From: Microterricola gilva
GTDB lineage: Bacteria; Actinomycetota; Actinomycetes; Actinomycetales; Microbacteriaceae
DNA length: 64,000 nucleotides
Direction of reading: 5' to 3'
Assembly (NCBI RefSeq): GCF_004217495.1
Contig: NZ_SHLC01000001.1
Coordinates: 1,922,001 to 1,986,000 of the forward strand
Shown here: piece by piece, positions 35,663-43,868 of the stretch
Layout of the letters: the number at the start of each line of letters is the position of its first letter
Position numbering within the stretch: the first letter of the stretch is position 1
The notes under the pieces: generated by a model
Databases searched by the model: none
Told to the model about the DNA's origin: nothing
Seen by the model: the letters and a program-made list of their open reading frames with translations, nothing else
Made by a program: the position numbers and the translations under genes

Positions 35663-36555
35663 CAGCTCAGACTATCCTTTCGCGTGTTGGAGTTGTGAGC
35701 CCACAGCACGGGCAGACCGAGCGCTGCGACGGAGTGCGGGGTGGAGGTCTCTTCGCCGCCGATCGCGACCACGCCGTGCACGTCGAGTGCGTCACGGCAG
35801 GCGGCGACCCACGCCGCCGTGTCCTCCGGCTTGCGGCCGACGTCGACGACGAGCCAGAGCTGGTCGGGCAGGATGCCGGCAGCGACACCGAGTTGGCGAT
35901 CGCGGCCGTCCGCGCCGGCGGCATCGACCTCTGCACCGAGTGCCGTGAGGCCGAGCACGGCGATGCAGGCCGCCCCGCGCTCGACCCCGCGCGCCCGCGC
36001 GGCGGCTGCGTCGCGTCGGTCGGAGAGCACGGCGCCGTCCGGGACAGCATCGGCGGCAGCGGAACCTCGTGGGGCGCACCGGATGAGCTCGGCGCCCGTC
36101 GTCTCGGCCCAATCGCGCGCGAGCATCTCGGCGTCGGCGCGCAGGCCGATGCACAGCACGAGGTCGCCTGGGCTCTGCAGCGGCAGCGGCGGCGGCCCAG
36201 CGGCCGGTGCCGCCTCGATCGCGGCCTGCGCGGTGGGCGGGGTGAACGCTGCTCCGGTGATGGGCAGCAGCCCGGCGACGGGCACGCGCGGAACGGGGTG
36301 TTCGATCGGCTGGGCCGTGTCGAAGGTCATCTGCGCCAGGAGGGCGGCGAAGTCCGGCCTCGCCGTCGACGGCTGTTCGACGAGCGGTGCGTCGAGCAGC
36401 TGCCGCTCGGCATTCTCGGCATCTTCGAGCAGTGCTGCCAGGCCGACACGGGTCGGCAGGCTCATGCTGTGCACGCCGTGGCTACCGGATTCCGGGAGTT
36501 CGACGGTGACCTCGAAGTGGTGCTTGGCGAAGAAGCCACGGATGCCGCCACTCAC
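35662..36555 (-). CDS. FlhF-like protein lacking the GTPase P-loop
   Basis: Sits between flhA and csrA, the position of flhF. From GTG 36555 it has 297 residues, but the frame stays open upstream and residues coded from about 36648 (RLEGPSLTALHERVL, HAKIVAAERVVSGG, IRGFFAKHHFEVTVE) match the FlhF N-terminus, so the true start is probably a CTG at 36660 or 36648. The middle is Pro/Ala-rich. The C-terminal domain keeps the order of the FlhF NG domain, ending with a GEETSTPHSVAALGLPVLWA-like block, but has LVLCIGLRADAEMLA where GPTGVGKTTT should be. It probably does not bind GTP in the normal way. Confidence 0.7.
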   Translation of the reverse strand: MSGGIRGFFAKHHFEVTVELPESGSHGVHSMSLPTRVGLAALLEDAENAERQLLDAPLVEQPSTARPDFAALLAQMTFDTAQPIEHPVPRVPVAGLLPITGAAFTPPTAQAAIEAAPAAGPPPLPLQSPGDLVLCIGLRADAEMLARDWAETTGAELIRCAPRGSAAADAVPDGAVLSDRRDAAAARARGVERGAACIAVLGLTALGAEVDAAGADGRDRQLGVAAGILPDQLWLVVDVGRKPEDTAAWVAACRDALDVHGVVAIGGEETSTPHSVAALGLPVLWAHNSNTRKDSLS

Positions 36556-36637
36556 GACCCGCTCGGCCGCGACGATCTTCGCGTGCCGGCCGTGTTCGGC
36601 CAGAACGCGCTCGTGCAGCGCGGTCAGCGACGGACCC

Positions 36638-38680
36638 TCAAGCCGCAGCTGCCGTGACAGAGCGCACCACCCCCACGGTCTCGATCTCGACGTTTGCGGA
36701 GGTGACCTCGCTGTACGAGAGCACGGCGACGCCGGTCTGCGGGGTCACGAGGCGGTGGATGGCCGGGCGGAGCGCCGGCGCGCACACCAGAACGGCGGAC
36801 GTTCCGATCGCGTCGGCATGAGCGAGCGCCGAGCGCAGCGAGTCGATGACCCGCTCCATGCTGTTCGCATCGAGCAGGATCTGCGTGCCGTGCTCGGCCG
36901 GGCGCAGCCCTTCGAGCATGCTCTGCTCGAGGCCGGGGTCGATCATGACCACGCGCAGCATGCGGCCGTCGAGGTGCTTCGCGACGAGTGCGGGACCGAG
37001 CGCCTGGCGTGCGGCCTCGATCAGCCCCTCCGGGTCGACGGAGACCTTCGCACGCAGGGAGAGCGCCTCGAAGATGCGGGGCAGGTCATTGATGGCGACC
37101 TGCTCGGCGAGCAGCCCCTGCAGCACCCGCTGCACCTCCGCGAGGGAGAGCAGGGCAGGGGTGAGCTCCTCGACGGCCGCCGGGTTCACCTGCTTGACGC
37201 CGTCGCTCAGCACGCGCACATCCTCGCGGGTGAGCAGACGCGCGGCGTTGGCCGTGACGATCGAGGAGAGGTGCGTCACGATCACCGACACGCGGTCGAT
37301 CACCGTCGCGCCCGCCATCTCCGCGCTGTGCCGCAGCTCGGCCGGAACCCACTTGCCTGGCAGCCCGAAGACGGGTTCGATCGTGGTCGTCCCCGGCAGC
37401 GCCTCCAGCGCATCGCCGAGGGCGAGCACCCGCCCGCCCGGCGCGATGCCGCGGCCGGCCTCGACGCCGGCGATGCGAATCACGTAGGTGGACGCCGGCA
37501 GCTCGATGCTGTCGCGGGTGCGCACGGGCGGCACGACGATGCCGAGTTCCATGGCGATCTTGCGGCGGAGCGCCCGCACCCGCCCGAGCAGATCATCGGA
37601 CGCGCCGGAGACGACGTCGACGAGGTCGGGGGCGAGCAGGATCTCGAGAGCGTGCACGCGCATCTGTTCGATCAGATCGTCTGTGGTCTCCGCGACCGTC
37701 GGCGGGCCGGCATCCGGGGCCTTCGCGGCGGCCTCGTCGCGGATCGTCCGCGCCTTCACCTTCTGGGCGCCCCAGATGAGGAAGGCGCCGATCACGATGA
37801 ACGGGATCATCGGCATGCCGGGGATGAGGGCCATGACGATGGCTGCGCAGCCGGCGATCATGAGCGCGTTGCGCGACTGCGCCAGCTGGCTCCCAGCCGT
37901 CGTGCCCATGTCGGCGTCGGCGGTTGACCGCGTCACGATCATGCCGGTGGAGACCGCCATCAGGAGCGCGGGAATCTGGGTGACGAGGCCGTCGCCGATC
38001 GTGAGCAGCGTGTAGGTGCTCACGGCGTCGCCGAGTTCCATGCCGCGCTGGACCATGCCGATCGTGATGCCACCGATCACGTTGATGATGATGATCAGGA
38101 TGCCGGCGATCGCATCGCCCTTGACGAACTTCGACGCACCGTCCATCGCACCGTAGAAGTCGGCCTCCGATGAGACCTCCGCGCGCCGCTCGCGCGCCTG
38201 GATGTCGGTGATGAGGCCGGCGTTCAGATCGGCGTCGATCGCCATCTGCTTGCCGGGCATGGCGTCGAGGGTGAAGCGGGCGCCGACCTCGGCCACGCGC
38301 TCCGCACCCTTGGTGACGACGATGAACTGGATGATGACGAGGATCAGGAAGATGACGCTGCCGATGATGATGGAGCCGCCGACGGCGACGTGCCCGAAGG
38401 CCTCGATCACCTGGCCGGCGTAGCCCTCGCCGAGCACGAGGCGGGTCGAGGCGACGTTGAGGCCGAGGCGGAACAGCGTCACGGCGAGCAGCAGCGACGG
38501 GAACACGGAGAAGTCGAGCGGCTTGCGGATGAACATCGTCGTGAGCAGGATCACGAGCGCGAGCAGGATGTTGACGATGATCAGGATGTCGAGCAGCCAG
38601 GCGGGAACCGGAACGACCAGCAGCAGGATGATGCCCACGACGCCGATCGGAACGGCGAGCTTGGCGAGATTTCGATTCAT
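36638..38680 (-). CDS. flhA: Flagellar export apparatus protein FlhA
   Basis: Large export-gate subunit of the flagellar type III secretion system. It has 680 residues: about eight N-terminal membrane helices (residues 10-310), the FHIPEP signature region (LDFSVFPSLLLAVTLFRLGLN near residue 50) and VTKGAERVAEVGARFTLDAMPGKQMAID near 130, then a cytoplasmic domain that binds export substrates and chaperones. ATG 38680 overlaps the flhB stop by four bases. The longer in-frame reading upstream belongs to flhB sequence. Confidence 0.96.
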   Translation of the reverse strand: MNRNLAKLAVPIGVVGIILLLVVPVPAWLLDILIIVNILLALVILLTTMFIRKPLDFSVFPSLLLAVTLFRLGLNVASTRLVLGEGYAGQVIEAFGHVAVGGSIIIGSVIFLILVIIQFIVVTKGAERVAEVGARFTLDAMPGKQMAIDADLNAGLITDIQARERRAEVSSEADFYGAMDGASKFVKGDAIAGILIIIINVIGGITIGMVQRGMELGDAVSTYTLLTIGDGLVTQIPALLMAVSTGMIVTRSTADADMGTTAGSQLAQSRNALMIAGCAAIVMALIPGMPMIPFIVIGAFLIWGAQKVKARTIRDEAAAKAPDAGPPTVAETTDDLIEQMRVHALEILLAPDLVDVVSGASDDLLGRVRALRRKIAMELGIVVPPVRTRDSIELPASTYVIRIAGVEAGRGIAPGGRVLALGDALEALPGTTTIEPVFGLPGKWVPAELRHSAEMAGATVIDRVSVIVTHLSSIVTANAARLLTREDVRVLSDGVKQVNPAAVEELTPALLSLAEVQRVLQGLLAEQVAINDLPRIFEALSLRAKVSVDPEGLIEAARQALGPALVAKHLDGRMLRVVMIDPGLEQSMLEGLRPAEHGTQILLDANSMERVIDSLRSALAHADAIGTSAVLVCAPALRPAIHRLVTPQTGVAVLSYSEVTSANVEIETVGVVRSVTAAAA

Positions 38681-39822
38681 GAGAGTGCCCTTCGAGGTGC
38701 TGCAGGCGGTTGTGTCGAGGTCTGTGCTGAGGTCTGTGCCGATGTGTTCTGTGGAACGAGGGTGTGCGTGCCCTGCGCCGCGCCACGTTTCTTCAGCGCC
38801 ATGACGAAGGCGAGGACGCGCGCGACCGCGTTGTAGTGCTCGAGCGGGATCTCGTGGCCGATCTCGCACTCGGCGTGCAGGGCGCGGGCCAGCGGCACGT
38901 CCTTGACGATGGGTACGCGGGTCGCGTCCGCCTCCTCGCGGATACGGGTGGCGATGATGCCCTGCCCCTTGGCGACGACGCGCGGAGCGGCCTTGCCTGC
39001 CTCGTAGCGCAGGGCGACGGCGATGTGCGTTGGATTCACGAGCACGACATCCGAGCCGGCGACGGAGGCGATCATGCGGTTGCGGCTCATGGCGAGCTGG
39101 CGCGAGCGCCGCTGCGACTTGATCAGCGGGTCGCCCTCGCTGCTCTTGTTCTCGTCCTTGAGCTCCTGCTTGGTCATCCGCGTCTTCTTGCGGTTGCGCT
39201 TCATCACCACGAAGACGTCGGCGGCGGCCAGCACGAGTCCGGCGGCGACCGCGGCCTGCAGCAGCACGGCCGAGCCGTCGGCCGCCGCGGCGAGCAGCGC
39301 GCTGACGGGCAGACCGCCTGCACTCGTGAGCACCGGCATCAGGCCCTGGATCACGAGGAACAGCACGAGCCCGACGACGAGGGTCTTGAGGAGCGACTTG
39401 GCACCCTCCCAGAGCGCCTGCATGCCGAAGACGCGCCCTGCACCCTTGACGAGGTTCAGCTGCTCGTAGCGGCCGGTGAACTTGCGGAAGTGGATGCCGC
39501 CCTGGGCTGCCGCACCGAGCAGCACGACGGCGGCGACGACGACGAACAGCGGGCCGAGCGTGCCGAGCATCGAGCCGAGCCCCTGCACCAGCTCGTCGAG
39601 GGCGTGCTCGGGGTTCGGCGTCGCGATGATGTCGCGGATGCCGAACATCTGCGATTCGGCCGCCGCTGTGCCCCGCGCGATCGTCGTGGAGAGCATGACG
39701 GCCGCGGCCCCGACACCGAGCCAGGCGACGAGATCCTGGGAGCGGGTGAGCTGGCCCTTTGAGCGCACCTCTTTCATGCGCTTGGGAGTCGCCTGCTCGG
39801 ACTTCTCTGCGGCGTCTGACAT
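38677..39822 (-). CDS. flhB: Flagellar export switch protein FlhB
   Basis: Export-gate protein that switches substrate class by self-cleavage. It has 381 residues, beginning EKSEQATPKRMKEVRSKGQLTRSQD as in the family, with four membrane helices, then the cytoplasmic domain with the cleavage motif NPTH near residue 264. The C-terminal tail is extended by a Thr/Gln/Ala-rich stretch. ATG 39822 directly abuts the fliR stop. Confidence 0.96.
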   Translation of the reverse strand: MSDAAEKSEQATPKRMKEVRSKGQLTRSQDLVAWLGVGAAAVMLSTTIARGTAAAESQMFGIRDIIATPNPEHALDELVQGLGSMLGTLGPLFVVVAAVVLLGAAAQGGIHFRKFTGRYEQLNLVKGAGRVFGMQALWEGAKSLLKTLVVGLVLFLVIQGLMPVLTSAGGLPVSALLAAAADGSAVLLQAAVAAGLVLAAADVFVVMKRNRKKTRMTKQELKDENKSSEGDPLIKSQRRSRQLAMSRNRMIASVAGSDVVLVNPTHIAVALRYEAGKAAPRVVAKGQGIIATRIREEADATRVPIVKDVPLARALHAECEIGHEIPLEHYNAVARVLAFVMALKKRGAAQGTHTLVPQNTSAQTSAQTSTQPPAAPRRALS

Positions 39823-40584
39823 CTACTTCACCTCCCGCATCGTGGTGAAGGCATCGTCGGCGAGGGCGGCGATGACCTCTGGCAGCACGGTCACGACCAT
39901 CCCGGCCAGCACGAGCGTGATCAGGATCTTGACCGGGAAGCTGAGGGCGAAGGCGTTCAGGGCCGGCGCGACACGGGTCAGGAGCCCGAGTCCGGCATCC
40001 GCAAGGAAGAGCACGACGAGCAGCGGGCCGGCGATCTGCACGGCGGCGAGCAGCATCTGGCTGACCCCCGTCACCATGAGCTCGGCGCTGACCGCGAGGT
40101 CGAGCCCGCCCCCGAGCGGGATGGAGTCGTAGGAGCGGACGATCCCGCCGATCACGAGCTGGTAGGCGCCGGAGGCGAACATCAGCGCGAGCGCCGTCAT
40201 CTGGAACAGGCGCGTGAACTGGGCACCGTTGACCATCGAGCCCGGGTCGAAGGCCTGCGCCATCTGGAATCCGCCGAACAGGTCGATCAGGCTGCCGGCC
40301 GACTGCACGGCAGAGAAGATGAGCGAGACGAGAAAGCCGAGCACGGCGCCGACGAGCAACTCAAGGGCGAGCGCCGTGAAGAACGCGCCGGTGTCGAGCG
40401 GCTCGTATCCAGGCGTGACGCGCGGCGACACGGCGAGGGCGAGCCCGACGCCGAGCATCGCCTTGACACGGGCGGGAATGGCCCGGTACGAGAACGGCGG
40501 CGCGATCATGAGGAATGCCGTCATCCGCACCGTGGCCAGACCGACGGCCTCCAGCCAGCCGAGACTCAGCGTCGTGCCGAACAT
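39823..40584 (-). CDS. fliR: Flagellar export protein FliR
   Basis: Integral membrane component of the export gate; 253 residues and about six helices. ATG 40584 (MFGTTLSLGWLEAVGLATVR) overlaps the fliQ stop (TGATG). Family landmarks are RAIPARVKAMLGVGLAL near residue 35, FGGFQMAQAFDPGSM near 106, and the C-terminal LSFPVKILITLVLAGM. The upstream open reading is fliQ in another frame. Confidence 0.94.
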   Translation of the reverse strand: MFGTTLSLGWLEAVGLATVRMTAFLMIAPPFSYRAIPARVKAMLGVGLALAVSPRVTPGYEPLDTGAFFTALALELLVGAVLGFLVSLIFSAVQSAGSLIDLFGGFQMAQAFDPGSMVNGAQFTRLFQMTALALMFASGAYQLVIGGIVRSYDSIPLGGGLDLAVSAELMVTGVSQMLLAAVQIAGPLLVVLFLADAGLGLLTRVAPALNAFALSFPVKILITLVLAGMVVTVLPEVIAALADDAFTTMREVK

Positions 40585-40859
40585 CAGGCGCTGCCGATCA
40601 GCATCGGGATCATTGCGAACAGGTGCTCCGTGAAGCTGATCAGCTCGGAGATCATCCACTGGCCGGAGATGAACAGGGCGGCGCAGACCGCGATCGCCTT
40701 GGGCACGAAGGAGAGTGTGACCTCCTGGATCTGGGTGATCGATTGGAACAGCGAGATCGTGAACCCGACGACGAGCGCGGTGATCAGCAGCGGGGCGGCG
40801 AGCTTGGCCGAGATGATGAGGCTCTGCATCGCGATGTCGAGGACGGCGGCGGCATCCAT
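40584..40859 (-). CDS. fliQ: Flagellar export protein FliQ
   Basis: Small export-gate subunit; 91 residues with two hydrophobic helices. The motif LVVGFTISLFQSITQIQEVTL (residues 29-49) is nearly invariant in FliQ, and TLSFVPKAIAV follows. ATG 40859 shares bases with the fliP stop, and its own stop overlaps fliR. Confidence 0.95.
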   Translation of the reverse strand: MDAAAVLDIAMQSLIISAKLAAPLLITALVVGFTISLFQSITQIQEVTLSFVPKAIAVCAALFISGQWMISELISFTEHLFAMIPMLIGSA

Positions 40860-41656
40860 CAGCCACCCCGATAACTGGTGATGAGGGAGGTGATGATGAG
40901 CCCCCAGCCGTCGACGAGGATGAACAGCAGGATCTTGAACGGCAGCGAGATCATCACTGGCGGGAGCATCATCATGCCCATCGACATGAGCACCGCGGAG
41001 ACGACGAGGTCGATCACGAGGAACGGCACGAAGATCACGAAGCCGATGATGAACGCCGCACGCAGCTCGGAGATCATGAAGGCGGGGATGAGCGTCGTGA
41101 GCGGCACGGCCGCGGCGTTCTCGGGGTTCGGCAGCCCGGCCGCGCGCGTCATCAGCGCGATGTCCTCTTCGCGGGTGTGGGCGAGCATGAACGCCTGCAG
41201 CGGGGCGGATGCCGCATCGAGCGCCTGCGAGAAGTCGATCGTGCCGGCGATGAACGGCTGCACGGCCAGCTCGTTGATGGCCATGAGCACCGGGCTCATG
41301 ATGAACAGCGAGAGGAAGAGGGCGAGGCCGGCGAGCACCTGGTTCGGCGGGATCGTCGGCAGGGCGAGCGCGTTCCTGGTCATGGCGAGCACGACGAAGA
41401 TCTTGGTGAACGAGCTCATCATGAGCAGCAGCGCCGGTGCAACGGAGAGCACCGTGATGCCGATGAGGGTGACGACGGCCGATGACGGCGTGCCGTTCGG
41501 CCCGTTGATCTCCACCTGGACCCCGCCGCCGGGATCCGCAGGCGGTGTCGGCAGGGTCGGGTCGATCGGGGCGGCCATCGCACCGCTCGCGTTGAAGAGA
41601 ACGGTGGCGCCGACGACGAGGGAGACAATGCCGAGCGCGATTGCCCAGCGGCGCAT
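40859..41656 (-). CDS. fliP: Flagellar export protein FliP
   Basis: Core pore protein of the export gate; 265 residues. An N-terminal hydrophobic signal-like helix ending near AMA precedes a Pro-rich spacer and then four helices. Family signatures are MMSSFTKIFVVLAMTRNAL near residue 85 and FVIFVPFLVIDLVVSAVLMSMGMMMLPP near 205. ATG 41656 overlaps the fliO stop (TGATG). Confidence 0.96.
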   Translation of the reverse strand: MRRWAIALGIVSLVVGATVLFNASGAMAAPIDPTLPTPPADPGGGVQVEINGPNGTPSSAVVTLIGITVLSVAPALLLMMSSFTKIFVVLAMTRNALALPTIPPNQVLAGLALFLSLFIMSPVLMAINELAVQPFIAGTIDFSQALDAASAPLQAFMLAHTREEDIALMTRAAGLPNPENAAAVPLTTLIPAFMISELRAAFIIGFVIFVPFLVIDLVVSAVLMSMGMMMLPPVMISLPFKILLFILVDGWGLIITSLITSYRGG

Positions 41657-42102
41657 CACCGCCGGTTCCGAACGACGGCGGCGGCCTGCTTCCACGTCTC
41701 GCCGGACAGGATGGAGCCGGCGAGCGGCGACGCCGAGGCCGTGTCTGACGGAGCGGCCGACTGGGTGACGAGAGCGACATCGGCCGGCTCGGCCTCCGCG
41801 AGTTCGCGGGCGAAGAGATCGGGGTCGAGGCCGCGCGCCGGCTCGATCTCTGAGCTGTGCAACACGTTCACGCCGTGCTCGGTGACGCCGAGCAGGAAGC
41901 GCCTGCCGTCGTGCTCGATGACGACGACGTTGGCCTTGGAGCCGACGCTCTGCCGCCCGACGACCGTTGGGCTGTTGGCGGCGCGCGCCTTGGCCGCCGA
42001 CCCGACTCCGCCGCGCGCGAAGCGTCGCTGCAGCAGCCACAGCAGTGCCAGGACGGCACCGAGGGAGAGCAGGACGCGCAGCGCGACGAAGAGGGTCTCC
42101 AC
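41656..42102 (-). CDS. fliO: Flagellar assembly protein FliO
   Basis: Helper for FliP complex assembly; 148 residues from GTG 42102. One N-terminal membrane helix (ALRVLLSLGAVLALLWLLQRR) is followed by the short conserved domain VVGRQSVGSKANVVVIEHDGRRFLLGVTEHGV that defines FliO, and a disordered Ala/Ser-rich tail. The GTG follows directly on the fliN stop (TAGGTG). Confidence 0.9.
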   Translation of the reverse strand: METLFVALRVLLSLGAVLALLWLLQRRFARGGVGSAAKARAANSPTVVGRQSVGSKANVVVIEHDGRRFLLGVTEHGVNVLHSSEIEPARGLDPDLFARELAEAEPADVALVTQSAAPSDTASASPLAGSILSGETWKQAAAVVRNRR

Positions 42103-42876
42103 CTAGAGCGCGCCGTCCGCCACGTCGAGGATACGGGTGATGCGCACGGCGTAGTCCTGGTCGACGACGACGATCTCGCCGTGGGCGATCAGCCGGCCGT
42201 TGAGCAGAACATCGGCTGGGGCTCCAGCCGAGCGGTCGAGCTCGATGACGGCGCCCGGCTCGATCGAGAGCACATCGCGCACTGTCATCCGTGTCCGCCC
42301 GAGTTCGACGGTCAGCGCCATCTCGACGTTGTTGATCCGGCCGAGCTTGCCGACGACCTCGGCGTCGGATGCCGCGGAGCCTGGCGTTGCCGCGCCGCGG
42401 CCGTGAACTGGCGCCGTGACGGCGTCGCGCACGCGGACGGCGAACCAGCCGAGCACGGCTGCGGCGTCATCCGCACCGCTCAGCAGTTCGAAGACGACGG
42501 CCTCATCATCGGCGAAGAGGCTGCCCGCGTCACCGATCGTGCTCGCGCCGAGCAGCCCGTTGCCGAGTGTCCCGGCCGCGGCCTCGAGCGATGGGCGCAG
42601 CACATCGGCGGCCGAGATCAGCGGGGAGTCGCTTCCGCCTGCGCTCTGCAGCGCCGCGCCGTCGAGCACCGCGACGGCGAGGTCGGCCGAACGGGCGCCG
42701 ACGAAGGATGCCATCGCGGCACCGGACATGGCGGCGGCAGCGGCAGCGGCCTCGCTTCCGCTCAGGTCGCGGGCGATGACGGCGTGACTCACCCCCGGCA
42801 GCGGGAGCACCGCGAGGAGGGCGTCAACGGCCGAGCGTTCGGCCGTGCCGGATTCGAGGGTCGTGCTTGGCGTCAT
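42103..42876 (-). CDS. fliN: Flagellar motor switch protein FliN (FliY-like)
   Basis: C-ring protein of 257 residues. The last 75 residues are the SpoA/FliN domain (VEMALTVELGRTRMTVRDVLSI to GEIVVVDQDYAVRITRIL). The N-terminal 165 residues resemble the chemotaxis phosphatase-like half of FliY, rich in Ala, but the CheC-type catalytic E-N pair is not clearly seen. ATG 42876 overlaps the fliM stop by four bases. Confidence 0.92.
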   Translation of the reverse strand: MTPSTTLESGTAERSAVDALLAVLPLPGVSHAVIARDLSGSEAAAAAAAMSGAAMASFVGARSADLAVAVLDGAALQSAGGSDSPLISAADVLRPSLEAAAGTLGNGLLGASTIGDAGSLFADDEAVVFELLSGADDAAAVLGWFAVRVRDAVTAPVHGRGAATPGSAASDAEVVGKLGRINNVEMALTVELGRTRMTVRDVLSIEPGAVIELDRSAGAPADVLLNGRLIAHGEIVVVDQDYAVRITRILDVADGAL

Positions 42877-43778
42877 CGTGCTGTCTCCTTGGTGCTGACG
42901 ACGACACAGGCCAGACGGGATCCGTTGATCCCGACTGCTGCGTCGGCGAGTTCGTGGCCGTCGACGACGAGGTCGAGCGGACGGTGCTGGGAATGCGGAA
43001 GCGGGATGACATCGCCGATCGTGAGGCCGAGCACGGTGCCTGGCAGCACGGGAGCGGGCGCGAGGCGCAGCACCACGTCGATGGGAACCGTTCCGAGCTG
43101 TGCCTCGATGAGCCCTCGAGCGTTCTCGACGGGGCTCGTCGGGTTCGATTCGCCGAGCTGCGGCAGGATCACGGCCGCGGGGATCGCGACTGTCGCGCGG
43201 GAGCGGTGGTCGCCGACACGCACGTCGAAGCTCGCAACGATCATCAGTTCGGAGGTCGGGGCGGCCTGGGCGAACTGCGAGTTGTACTGGATGCCGTCGA
43301 TCGAGATGTCGTTGGTCAGCAGCGCGCCGAGCGAGTAGCGGAGGTCTTCGAGGGCGTCATCCATCAGACGGCGCACGAGCGCTTGCTCGATCTGGGTGAA
43401 GACCCGCTCCGGCATCTGGGTCTCCCCCGTGCCGCCGAGCATGCGTGCAACCCAGGAAAGCCCTGCGGATGCCGGGAACTGCACGACCGCCTTGGCCGCG
43501 CTGGAGTCGATCGAGCACAGCACCATCGCCGTGGTCGCCGGGAGTCCGGCCGCGTACTCGTCGTAGCTGTGCATGAGCACCTCTTCGCAGCTCACCTGCG
43601 AGAGCACGCGGACCTTCGCGGTCAGCTGGGTCGCCCACTGCCTGGCGAAGGTCTCGAAGGCGAGCTCCAAGACGCGCGAGTGCTCGCGGGCGAGCGTCGT
43701 CGGGCGCCGGAAATCGTAGACCTGGGCGGTGCGGGGCTGCGCGGAAGCCGCGCGCTGTTGCTTCTCTCGTACCGTCAC
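42873..43778 (-). CDS. fliM: Flagellar motor switch protein FliM
   Basis: C-ring protein that binds CheY-P and sets rotation direction; 301 residues from GTG 43778. VYDFRRPTTLAREHSRVLELAFETFARQW (residues 20-48) and the C-terminal FliN-like domain (LGTVPIDVVLRLAPAPV, GDVIPL) are typical. The short N-terminal CheY-binding helix (LSQxEID) of enteric FliM is not obvious. There is no ribosome binding site; a sigma-28-type -10 ends seven bases before the GTG, so the mRNA is probably leaderless. Confidence 0.94.
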   Translation of the reverse strand: MTVREKQQRAASAQPRTAQVYDFRRPTTLAREHSRVLELAFETFARQWATQLTAKVRVLSQVSCEEVLMHSYDEYAAGLPATTAMVLCSIDSSAAKAVVQFPASAGLSWVARMLGGTGETQMPERVFTQIEQALVRRLMDDALEDLRYSLGALLTNDISIDGIQYNSQFAQAAPTSELMIVASFDVRVGDHRSRATVAIPAAVILPQLGESNPTSPVENARGLIEAQLGTVPIDVVLRLAPAPVLPGTVLGLTIGDVIPLPHSQHRPLDLVVDGHELADAAVGINGSRLACVVVSTKETAR

Positions 43779-43785
43779 GATTGCG

Positions 43786-43814
43786 ACTATCGGCAGTTCG
43801 GGCGCCGCCGTAAG
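43786..43814 (-). promoter_or_regulatory. Sigma-28-type promoter of the fliM operon
   Basis: On the minus strand: CTTAC (43810-43814), 15 bases, GCCGATAGT (43786-43794). It is identical in both boxes to the flbD promoter and close to the classical flagellar consensus TAAA-N15-GCCGATAA. The -10 ends seven bases before the GTG of fliM. Confidence 0.8.
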
Positions 43815-43868
43815 CCGTCTTCGTCAAAACAGGCGAATCCGGTCGCACGCGGCGCCGTCGGCCTGCTC

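Noticed and set aside
35741-37927. 728-codon open frame on the plus strand opposite flhA and the FlhF-like gene
   Set aside because: Compositional shadow rich in Arg, Ala and Ser with no recognisable motif; both genes on the minus strand are well supported.
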